From assembly GCA_020216575.1 (NCBI GenBank), contig JAIUYC010000018.1, positions 1-12,683 of the forward strand: DNA of 12,683 nt, given 5' to 3'. Below, piece by piece: positions 1 through 5,373 of the stretch; positions within the stretch are counted from its first letter, which is position 1, and every line of letters starts with the position of its first letter. The notes under the pieces are model-generated. The model ran no database searches and was not told the DNA's origin. It saw only the letters and a program-made list of their open reading frames with translations. Source of the DNA: Coleofasciculus sp. S288 (GTDB taxonomy: Bacteria > Cyanobacteriota > Cyanobacteriia > Cyanobacteriales > Coleofasciculaceae). The translations under genes were made by a program, and so were the position numbers.

Positions 1-274
1 TGAACTTCTATGGAATAACCCGCACCAGCAGCCAATTTTGCCAAGGTTTCAAACTTAGGAACTTGTTTGCCTGATTCAATCCGCGCTAGTTGTGATTGCT
101 TCATTCCTACCCTTCTGGCGAATTCTCGCTGAGTCAACCCACTAGCAGCTCTGAGGGCAATAAGCAGACTTGCAATGCTAAATTCAGCTTTCAGTACGTC
201 ATACTCGGCTTTTACCGTTGGATCTGCTAACACATCAGCGCGGATGGAATCCCAGGAAATAGTGTTTGCGCTCA
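1..274 (-). CDS. XRE-family helix-turn-helix antitoxin (HigA-like), partial at window edge
   Basis: Reading leftwards from ATG at 274, 91 codons stay open and run off the window, so the C-terminus is missing. The product begins MSANTISWDSIRADVLADP. A helix-turn-helix of the XRE/HigA kind follows at about residues 33-88, with recognisable elements ASGLTQREFARRVGMKQSQ and IESGKQVPKFETLAKLA. A good ribosome binding site (AAGGAAG, about 5 nt before the ATG) supports this start. The gene lies 57 bp downstream of the toxin gene on the same strand. Toxin-first order is typical of HigBA-type modules, in which the antitoxin neutralises the toxin and represses the shared promoter. That role is inferred from family and position. 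The HTH assignment is firm; the exact antitoxin subfamily is not. Confidence 0.88.
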
Positions 275-331
275 TTTTTGCTTCCTTTTTTCCACGACTT
301 TGCTTTTTTACGTTTCAATCTTGATAGTTAG

Positions 332-685
332 CTAGTCTTCTTCAGCCAAGAAGGCTTTCATGCGAACTTCAGCAATTTCAATCTCTTTCATGGGAGTCTT
401 CTGAGTTTTCTTCTGGAAGCCATGCAGGAGAATGAACCGCTGACCTGTATGGGCAAAGTAAAAAATTCGATAAATATTTGTATTTTGCTCTACCCGAATC
501 TCAAACAGCTTTGAGTTTTTTATGAGACGAACGTGAGGCATCCCAATGAATGTGCCATTTGCTTGAAGCAGCTCAAAAATTCGGGCAAACTTTGCCTGAA
601 CTTTCGCCTCTTGTTTACGGAACCAAGTTAATGCAGGAGAACTACCATCTGACAACTGGTAGAAGTCAATTTGCCATCGATCCAC
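332..685 (-). CDS. HigB/Gp49-type RelE-superfamily toxin
   Basis: This 117-residue protein has the hallmarks of the phage-derived Gp49/HigB-like family (RelE/ParE superfamily): LFEIRV (60-65), a basic beta-strand with IYRIF (71-75), and the signature FILLHGFQKKTQKTP (84-98) followed by an acidic, alanine-containing helix. Family members are usually ribosome-dependent mRNA interferases held inactive by an HTH antitoxin; activity here is inferred. The start codon is GTG at 685-683. An in-frame TAA immediately upstream rules out a longer protein, and the Shine-Dalgarno is weak. The antitoxin gene follows after 57 bp. Length is normal for the family, the key region is intact, and the gene looks functional. 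Confidence 0.9.
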   Translation of the reverse strand: MDRWQIDFYQLSDGSSPALTWFRKQEAKVQAKFARIFELLQANGTFIGMPHVRLIKNSKLFEIRVEQNTNIYRIFYFAHTGQRFILLHGFQKKTQKTPMKEIEIAEVRMKAFLAEED

Positions 686-701
686 TTAACTTTACTCATT
701 T

Positions 702-730
702 ATGATAACAAAAATGTTATCGCGACTCAA
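702..730 (-). promoter_or_regulatory. Candidate promoter of the toxin-antitoxin operon
   Basis: Reading towards the toxin gene, TTGAGT (730-725) and TATCAT (707-702) are separated by exactly 17 bp. This is a good sigma70-type fit, 4/6 and 5/6 to consensus. Transcription would begin around 695, about 10 nt before the GTG start. The operator palindrome overlaps the -10 box. Promoter function is inferred from sequence only. Confidence 0.55.
704..721. promoter_or_regulatory. Perfect palindromic operator candidate
   Basis: GATAACA-AAAA-TGTTATC is a perfect 7+4+7 bp inverted repeat, 18 bp upstream of the toxin start and covering the -10 element and part of the spacer of the candidate promoter. HigA/XRE antitoxins commonly autoregulate by binding such palindromes. 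Binding by the neighbouring HTH protein is inferred. Confidence 0.6.
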
Positions 731-923
731 TTGGTGTGTCTAGTCTAGCCATAAATGTCTCTCGTACCCTCACTCCTTCACTTTCCAGAAACATCGTTAA
801 AGAAAAGCGCCGAATCGCCGTTTGGACATGCTAACGCAAGCTCATCCCTTCTGTCTGAGCCAGTTTTTGCACTTTCCACAGGAAATTATCCGGATTGAAA
901 ACCAGAGGTAAATATTCTTTCAA
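717..923 (-). pseudogene. Amber-interrupted small reading frame of unknown identity
   Basis: Reading leftwards from TTG at 923, one frame gives 30 residues (LKEYLPLVFNPDNFLWKVQK, then LAQTEGMSLR), an in-frame TAG, then 37 residues (HVQTAIRRFSLTMFLESEGV and so on to ARLDTPIESR) and TAA at 719-717. Both halves look protein-like in composition, and the TAG could come from CAG by a single change. No ATG or good Shine-Dalgarno precedes it: the sequence just upstream is low-complexity GC-rich repeat, so the 5' end may have been lost. Its TAA lies inside the toxin operator palindrome. I do not recognise the family. It could also be chance coding potential, or a short peptide starting at the ATG of MFLESEG. 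Confidence 0.35.
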
Positions 924-1089
924 CAAGAAAGGCAGAAGGCTCCAGGGCAGAGGGCTCTTATGCTTGTTTTTATGCCCAACTGCCCTCTGTATAAGAGGCG
1001 ATTGACAAGGAGCAAGGGTATAAGTCCCCCGCCAGAATCTTTGGCCGCAATCTACTTGTCAGAACTAACGCGATCGCTCTTTTACATCC
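722..1089. other. Spacer between the toxin operon and the uracil-DNA glycosylase gene
   Basis: Apart from the broken frame at 717-923, this stretch holds low-complexity GGCAGAAGG/GGGCAGAGGG-type sequence at 930-990 and an exact HIP1 octamer at 1070-1077. I see no intact gene, tRNA or clear T-tailed terminator for the glycosylase gene that ends at 1090. Confidence 0.5.
948..989. repeat. Inverted repeat in low-complexity spacer
   Basis: CAGAGGGC (948-955) and GCCCTCTG (982-989) are perfect 8-bp arms around a 26-nt, T-rich loop. The left side sits in GGCAGAAGG/GGGCAGAGGG repeats typical of cyanobacterial intergenic regions. It could fold in RNA downstream of the glycosylase gene, but no T tract follows on that strand, so a terminator role is doubtful. 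Confidence 0.45.
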
Positions 1090-1791
1090 TCAACCCCTGG
1101 AGCAGAGTTGATCGAATTTGGCACGCACTTCCTGGATATCTTGCCACATCAACCACTTTGGGCTACCCTGCTCCCGTGAAGGATTCCTAAGCAGGTAAGC
1201 AGGGTGGAGAATCGGCATACACAGACGCCCTTCCCACTCAATCCAAGTACCGCGAATTTTCGTGATACCGCGCTTATCACCCGTTAACCCTTTCACGGCT
1301 GTCGCACCCGTCAGTAAAATTATTTTCGGGTCTACCAAGCGAATTTGCTCCAACAAATACGGCTTACAAGCTGCCCATTCGTCAGGGGTGGGAGTTCGAT
1401 TGCCTGGTGGACGGCACTTATTCATGTTGCAGATAAAGACATCCTGCTCAGTATCGAGTTTCACGGATGCCAGGATTTTCTCTAACAGTTGCCCCGCCCT
1501 ACCAACAAATGGTAGACCTGTCTCATCTTCGTTTTGGCCGGGTGCTTCCCCGATAATCATGATTGGGGCTTTGGGGTTGCCTCGTCCAATAACGGCATGG
1601 GTACGGTTGGCTCCCAAGTCACATCGATGACAAACGTTACAGTGTTGTGCGATCGGCTCCATTGAGTCGTAGGTGCCGGGAGGGATAGGAATTTTTGCAT
1701 CAGTGGGAATGAGTTCGTATTGGACGTTAGTCGGTGTTAACTCACTAAACCCTGACTCGCCAAAAAGGCTCATCTGTTCTCCGTTGGACAT
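1090..1791 (-). CDS. Uracil-DNA glycosylase, family 4 (iron-sulfur)
   Basis: This enzyme removes uracil from DNA, opening base excision repair. Its 233 residues carry the family 4 signatures. A 4Fe-4S cluster can be built from C54-x2-C57 and C126-x15-C142, the second spacing matching that of characterised members. Motif A is GEAPGQNED (81-89), the NKCRPPGNRTP segment is at 124-134, and motif B is HPAY (196-199). The N-terminal 40 residues are a variable extension common in cyanobacterial homologues. Two starts are possible: ATG at 1791, with poor Shine-Dalgarno, or Met7 at 1773, preceded by GGAGAA five bases upstream. The second has the better signal. The gene stands alone; the next gene on its strand is about 400 bp downstream. 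All catalytic and cluster residues are present. Confidence 0.95.
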   Translation of the reverse strand: MSNGEQMSLFGESGFSELTPTNVQYELIPTDAKIPIPPGTYDSMEPIAQHCNVCHRCDLGANRTHAVIGRGNPKAPIMIIGEAPGQNEDETGLPFVGRAGQLLEKILASVKLDTEQDVFICNMNKCRPPGNRTPTPDEWAACKPYLLEQIRLVDPKIILLTGATAVKGLTGDKRGITKIRGTWIEWEGRLCMPILHPAYLLRNPSREQGSPKWLMWQDIQEVRAKFDQLCSRG

Positions 1792-1869
1792 AAATCTTTA
1801 GTGTCGAATCTGTAAATGCACAGAGTATTTAGTAAAACGTAGAAGACCCTTAAATTCTAAAGTGGATTC

Positions 1870-2022
1870 ATGGCAACAGAAACTAATGAGCAAGATTCAG
1901 AGAAACTAGAGGTTAGGGATGGGGGGAGCAGTTTATTCAGATTCAGTTTATGCCCAGTAGCTGAAGTTGAAAATGCTCTAGTTCCTAGTTCTCAGCCCCT
2001 TCTCAATGAAGCTTTTTTGTAA
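1870..2022 (+). CDS. Possible small ORF, 50 residues, unknown
   Basis: ATG at 1870 opens a 50-codon frame ending in TAA at 2020-2022. The product begins MATETNEQDSEKLEVRDGG, has a polar acidic N-terminal half and a more hydrophobic C-terminal half ending NEAFL, and shows no membrane segment or known motif. The Shine-Dalgarno is poor. It fills most of the divergent gap between the glycosylase and phosphoribosyltransferase genes, so it could simply be leader DNA. I do not recognise it, and the evidence for translation is weak. Confidence 0.25.
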   Translation: MATETNEQDSEKLEVRDGGSSLFRFSLCPVAEVENALVPSSQPLLNEAFL

Positions 2023-2095
2023 AGAATCCCTCCTACAGGGCAACGCAATTTGAGGAAAATCAGTCATGATAGGGGCAACTAAGCTGTTAAATGCC

Positions 2096-2101
2096 GGAGG
2101 G
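2096..2101 (+). promoter_or_regulatory. Ribosome binding site that decides the phosphoribosyltransferase start
   Basis: GGAGGG lies 4 nt before ATG at 2106. It falls inside the coding sequence that would result from the ATG at 2091, so the downstream ATG is the better start. Confidence 0.65.
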
Positions 2102-2105
2102 AACC

Positions 2106-2810
2106 ATGTCATCTGCACCGCTGTTTAGCGATCGCGCCGATGCTGGTGAGCAACTGGCTCAAGCGCTTCTGTTACATGTAAATCAGTTGAAAGAGGCTGG
2201 TATTTCTGCCGAACCCATTGTGTATGCCCTCCCTCGCGGTGGGATCCCCGTCGCTGCACCGGTGGCGCGTCACCTGAACTGTCCTCTAGATATTGTGGTG
2301 GCAAAAAAAATTACAACTCCCCAAAATCCAGAGTTTGCCATTGGTGCCGTGACGTCCGAAGGACAGGTTCTTTGGTCACGACAGAAACTTATAAGAAAAA
2401 AAAATGCTAGGTTGTGGGAAAATGCGCTGTGTCAAGCCCAAGAAAAAGCGCGAAATCAACTCGCTCAACTCTGTGTCGGTTGCCCAAAAGTTAATCCCCA
2501 AGGCGCCTTAGCCCTCCTGATTGATGATGGAATTGCCACAGGGATGACGATGGCAGCGGCAACACAAGCGTTGAAAGCCCAGAATCCAGCGCAAATTTGG
2601 ATTTGTGCGCCAGTCGCACCAGCCGCACTGATGAAGTGGCTTTCTCAATGGTGCGATCGCTTGATTGTCCTCAAAACACCCGATCCGTTTTTCAGCGTCA
2701 GCCGATTCTACACCCAATTTCCTCAGGTGACAACCGAAGAAGCGTTAGTGTATTTGCAGAAGCACAACGTCTTGGGGGGTAGCCAAACCGACGACGCTGA
2801 ACTATCCTAA
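2106..2810 (+). CDS. Phosphoribosyltransferase-fold protein
   Basis: The product is 234 residues from the preferred ATG, or 239 from the ATG at 2091. The type I phosphoribosyltransferase fold is shown by ALPRGGIPVA near the N-terminus (41-50 from the preferred start), VVAKKITTPQNPEFAIGAV (64-82), and the PRPP-binding loop LLIDDGIATGMTM (137-149), where paired acidic residues and GIATG contact ribose-5-phosphate and pyrophosphate. This matches the stand-alone predicted phosphoribosyltransferases found in many bacteria, whose acceptor substrate is unknown; they are distinct from dedicated purine or pyrimidine salvage enzymes. It is likely cytoplasmic. No hydrolase domain is fused, although some relatives carry one. 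It appears monocistronic, with a perfect hairpin right after the stop. Fold is certain; substrate is not assigned. Confidence 0.88.
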   Translation: MSSAPLFSDRADAGEQLAQALLLHVNQLKEAGISAEPIVYALPRGGIPVAAPVARHLNCPLDIVVAKKITTPQNPEFAIGAVTSEGQVLWSRQKLIRKKNARLWENALCQAQEKARNQLAQLCVGCPKVNPQGALALLIDDGIATGMTMAAATQALKAQNPAQIWICAPVAPAALMKWLSQWCDRLIVLKTPDPFFSVSRFYTQFPQVTTEEALVYLQKHNVLGGSQTDDAELS

Positions 2811-2826
2811 CGAGTAGTCCTACTCG
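2811..2826. terminator. Short perfect hairpin after the phosphoribosyltransferase gene
   Basis: CGAGTAG-TC-CTACTCG starts one base after the stop codon. The 7-bp arms make a tight stem, realistically 6 bp with a 4-nt loop. No T tract follows, so it may act as an RNA-stabilising 3' end or a weak terminator rather than a canonical intrinsic terminator. Confidence 0.35.
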
Positions 2827-2963
2827 TAGGGCTTCAGCTGCTGCACTTCCGCGAAAACGGGATGTATGGGGTCGTGAGCTTTTAGGTGTTCAGATGGATT
2901 CTAGCCGATTTTTCAATCCCTCAGAAGCGCAAGCCTTTCGGTACTCTTACTTGACGATTAGCA

Positions 2964-3266
2964 ATGAGACTTTGGCAATTTTGGTGGCGCACTTTAGTTC
3001 TTGCAACGCAGTACAATCCACCTGAATCTATCGAGAATTTAATGGTCTTGTTGACACTTGCGTTTGGTTTGAACTGGACATTTGAGCCGAATGCTTGGCA
3101 GTACTCAGTCCTCAGTTCTAGCTTTGCCATTGGAGCAGCGGTATCAATGTGGGTGAGAGAGAGAATTATCCCTTCTCCGCGTCCGTTGGTGGCAAAAGTG
3201 CTAGCTGTTAGTATGTTACTACTCTACAGCTTGTTTGCCTTTGTTAATGTTGCTGCTTACGTGTAG
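2964..3266 (+). CDS. Small integral membrane protein, unknown function
   Basis: The 100-residue product has a Trp-rich amphipathic start (MRLWQFWWRT) and probably three membrane segments at about 24-39, 46-64 and 75-98. A short basic loop (RERIIPSPRP, 65-74) between the last two would favour a cytoplasmic position for that loop. I do not recognise the family. An in-frame stop lies four codons before the ATG, so the protein cannot be longer; the Shine-Dalgarno is weak. It follows the phosphoribosyltransferase gene after about 150 bp and overlaps the convergent VOC gene by 10 bp at its 3' end. Segment pattern and codon use look genuine. Confidence 0.65.
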   Translation: MRLWQFWWRTLVLATQYNPPESIENLMVLLTLAFGLNWTFEPNAWQYSVLSSSFAIGAAVSMWVRERIIPSPRPLVAKVLAVSMLLLYSLFAFVNVAAYV

Positions 3267-3643
3267 CTCTTACGACTGGACTGGTGCAGGATCAGGCGAT
3301 TCTTCGAGGGATCATAGGCGTAAATTTCTCGACCATGGGACGCCGTGGTAATTTTTCCTAGAGGTGGGTATCCTAAAATCGTCAGATGGGCGATCGCTCC
3401 TTCCAAGTCATCCACTTCTAAACACAAACTCATGCCACTTTGCGGCGAACTCTCAAACTCGAAGCGGTGGTTGTCTCTCGGCTTAAAGATTCCTAGGCGC
3501 AACCCTGGTAGCTGAAATTCAGCATAAACTTTTTGAAGCTGGAATGTTGGTTCTCGATCCAGCAGCTGCGTATAAAACTGAACCATATTCTCAACATCAG
3601 TAGCTGCTAGGGTGACAAAGGCGTGAGTGTATTGAAATGTCAT
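3257..3643 (-). CDS. VOC (glyoxalase/bleomycin-resistance) superfamily protein
   Basis: This 128-residue protein has one vicinal-oxygen-chelate module made of two beta-alpha-beta-beta-beta halves. The first covers about 4-55 (THAFVTLAATDVENMVQFYT, ending in LRLGIF). The second covers about 70-120 (SLCLEVDDLEGAIAHL, ending in GREIYAYDPSKNRLILH). H7 and E42 stand where metal ligands often lie, but the usual C-terminal Glu is replaced by a hydrophobic residue in NRLILH. Metal binding may therefore be absent or altered, and glyoxalase I activity should not be assumed. Substrate is unknown; relatives include dioxygenases, lyases and antibiotic-binding proteins. The ATG at 3643 has only a weak Shine-Dalgarno. 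Its 3' end overlaps the convergent small membrane protein gene by 10 bp. Confidence 0.85.
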   Translation of the reverse strand: MTFQYTHAFVTLAATDVENMVQFYTQLLDREPTFQLQKVYAEFQLPGLRLGIFKPRDNHRFEFESSPQSGMSLCLEVDDLEGAIAHLTILGYPPLGKITTASHGREIYAYDPSKNRLILHQSSRKSYT

Positions 3644-4160
3644 AGAGTTGGTTCTGTCTTAGCAAAGAAAACAAAGTTTGCTGCTATCCGTGGATAACAA
3701 CCTTAGGCCTATAGGAGTCCACTAATACAAAAAACGAGACTGAGAAACCTGCAAGTTTACGCAAGCATAACTCACAGGCATACCAAATCACTTGCACCAC
3801 TAGGTTCCATATACGGCTGCGTTACCAGAGCTGTACATGGCGTAGGGAAGGGTGGTCTATCGCAATCCGATCCTTACAGCCGTGTCGAGCGGTGTTTGAA
3901 TCGAATGGCAAACGATTTGGCTAGCTCGTTCTTATGGTTAATCATAGAACAGGATTGTTATAGATAATTAATTTCATGAGTAAATGCTGAAAGTGAGTTA
4001 TATCAAATACCTAAATGTTTGCTACACAACGGGGAAAACTAAAAAAAGGTTAGCGTCTACCCATCGGTATCAATCATTTGTGTAAACGATCGTAGTGATA
4101 ACAAAGGCAAGTGTCGTTTGCCTTTTGATTAAGCTGAAAAGCCTCTTGGCTCAACACAGT
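3644..4160. other. 517-bp gene-free spacer with scattered inverted repeats
   Basis: I find no convincing ORF on either strand and no tRNA. It holds TATCC-GT-GGATA near 3683-3694, ACGGCTG (3813-3819) pairing with CAGCCGT (3877-3883), GTTCTTATG (3928-3936) pairing with CATAGAAC (3943-3950) with one bulged T, and the terminator hairpin at 4103-4125. The middle part (about 3810-3950) could encode a structured RNA, but it matches no RNA family I know. Confidence 0.4.
4103..4125 (-). terminator. Hairpin terminator downstream of the N-acetylglucosamine kinase gene
   Basis: AAAGGCAA (4103-4110) and TTGCCTTT (4118-4125) form a perfect 8-bp stem with a 7-nt loop, 35 bp beyond the kinase stop. The arm ends in T-rich sequence on both strands (TTTT on plus, TTTGTT on minus), so it could work in either direction. 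Confidence 0.55.
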
Positions 4161-5135
4161 TCACTTAAGAGTATTTAGGGCTAATAAACCGGCACCACAG
4201 GCAGGCTCGTGGCGAGGAAAAATCACGTTTGCTAGAGGTGCTTGCCTGACGAGCGAGGCTGCAAATTTCTGGCGGATCTGAGAATTGCCACACCACACGC
4301 TGCCCATTGTTACAACTTCAAAGGTTTCACTGGAGCTAAAAAGAGCATTGATCGCAACCTGTGTAGCTTGTACCAGTGCTTGGAGAGCATCCTCTATAAT
4401 GCAGATGGCGACTTCATCTCCCGAAGCTGCTGCTGCATCGACGATTGGAGCCAAAGCCGCGATATCCCGAACGCTCCAGCCTTGTTGATAGATTACTTCT
4501 ACTACATTTTCAATACTCGGTAGACCGAGATGTTCTTTCAACCGCTCCTGGAGGCTGGTTGGTTGCGAACGACCATCGAAGGCTCTCAGCGCCGCTTGCA
4601 AACCGCAGATAGCAATCTGATAAGCGCTGCCTTCATCTCCAAGAAGATATCCCCAACCTCCAACTCGCTTCGTGCAGCCTCGAGCATTTCGTCCAAAAAC
4701 AATCGAGCCAGTCCCTGCGATCGCAACAATTCCTACCGGATGACCCACTCCTCCCACTAAAGCGATCGCAGCATCGTGACAGATTACCACATTTGAGGGT
4801 TGCAATGCCCAGGTAATCGGCAGAGCATCGCTCAATCTTAACTGGTCTAAAAAATGTCGCGCTACTAGAATATCCTCTGGACGCGCTACACCCGCTAGCC
4901 CCAGACAAATCGCTTCAACTTTGACGTTTCCTGAAGAAGCAATAGCCGGATTGCGAAGCACTGCAATTGCCGCTTGACGAATTGCTGATTGAATCGACAA
5001 GAACGCTGCTGGTTTACCAACACTCTGATAATTTGACGCGCCAGCTTCCCCTCGACCAAGCACTCGGCTTGCCTCATCCATTAGGACACAAACGGTTTTC
5101 GTTCCTCCCCCATCGACTCCCAATACCCAGCTCAT
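4161..5135 (-). CDS. N-acetylglucosamine kinase-type BadF/BadG/BcrA/BcrD ATPase
   Basis: The 324-residue product has the ASKHA sugar-kinase fold. The phosphate-1 loop is DGGGTKT (8-14). A CHDA motif (119-122) puts D121 at the usual catalytic base position. The phosphate-2 loop is IAGTGS (139-144), followed by the GGWGYLLGDEGSAY signature (159-172) and a C-terminal ACGAGLLAL adenosine-site helix. This is characteristic of the BadF family branch containing N-acetylglucosamine kinase, which phosphorylates GlcNAc at C6 for amino-sugar or murein recycling. Some members act on other amino sugars, so the substrate is inferred. Length is normal and no key residue is missing. The gene is monocistronic, with a hairpin terminator 35 bp downstream and no other amino-sugar gene nearby. 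The ATG at 5135 has no clear Shine-Dalgarno. Confidence 0.85.
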   Translation of the reverse strand: MSWVLGVDGGGTKTVCVLMDEASRVLGRGEAGASNYQSVGKPAAFLSIQSAIRQAAIAVLRNPAIASSGNVKVEAICLGLAGVARPEDILVARHFLDQLRLSDALPITWALQPSNVVICHDAAIALVGGVGHPVGIVAIAGTGSIVFGRNARGCTKRVGGWGYLLGDEGSAYQIAICGLQAALRAFDGRSQPTSLQERLKEHLGLPSIENVVEVIYQQGWSVRDIAALAPIVDAAAASGDEVAICIIEDALQALVQATQVAINALFSSSETFEVVTMGSVWCGNSQIRQKFAASLVRQAPLANVIFPRHEPACGAGLLALNTLK

Positions 5136-5218
5136 ACAAAAAGTTGTACCGTTTCATTTTAATTTTGATACAGATGGGGAGCAGGGGGAGAGGAGCGTGC
5201 AATATTAAATGCATATTA

Positions 5219-5340
5219 GCTTACGATAGCAATCCTAAATCATTTGTGAGATTGGCTTTTTTTTAACTAACCACAGAGGCGCAGAGGGCGCAGAGGAGAG
5301 AAAGGGAGGTTCTCGTGAATTATTTAGGACTGCTATAAGC
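5219..5340. mobile_element. MITE-like element with imperfect terminal inverted repeats
   Basis: A 25-nt left end (5219-5243) and a 22-nt right end (5319-5340, reverse complement) share GCTTA and TAGCARTCCTAAAT. They differ by one 3-nt indel and two substitutions. The roughly 75-bp interior has a T run and a purine-rich tandem repeat but no ORF, so any movement would need a transposase in trans. I saw no clear target-site duplication. The core resembles a repeat I recall as common in cyanobacterial spacers, but this was not checked against any database. Confidence 0.5.
5274..5296. repeat. Tandem CAGAGG repeat
   Basis: CAGAGG occurs at 5274-5279, 5282-5287 and 5291-5296, spaced 8 and 9 bp apart. 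It is inside the MITE-like element, where it forms the purine-rich half of the interior. Confidence 0.6.
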
Positions 5341-5368
5341 ACTAACCACTAACTACTAACTACTAACC
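5341..5368. repeat. Heptameric tandem repeat (ACTAACY), four units
   Basis: Four head-to-tail heptamers, ACTAACC, ACTAACT, ACTAACT and ACTAACC, lie 5 bp beyond the DUF4335 stop and directly abut the MITE-like element. Heptamer repeats are a known feature of cyanobacterial spacers and often change copy number. Confidence 0.85.
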
Positions 5369-5373
5369 TTAGT

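Noticed and set aside
960..1190. Plus-strand ORF of 76 codons over the 3' end of the glycosylase gene
   Set aside because: Its start lies in low-complexity repeat sequence and its end overlaps the well-conserved glycosylase frame; the product has no recognisable feature.
1262..1630. Plus-strand ORF of 122 codons inside the glycosylase gene
   Set aside because: It is antisense to the Fe-S and catalytic motifs of a clearly identified enzyme, and its own sequence resembles no protein.
3890..3935. T-loop-like GTTTGAATCGAATG sequence suggesting a tRNA
   Set aside because: No acceptor stem, anticodon arm or D-arm could be placed around it.
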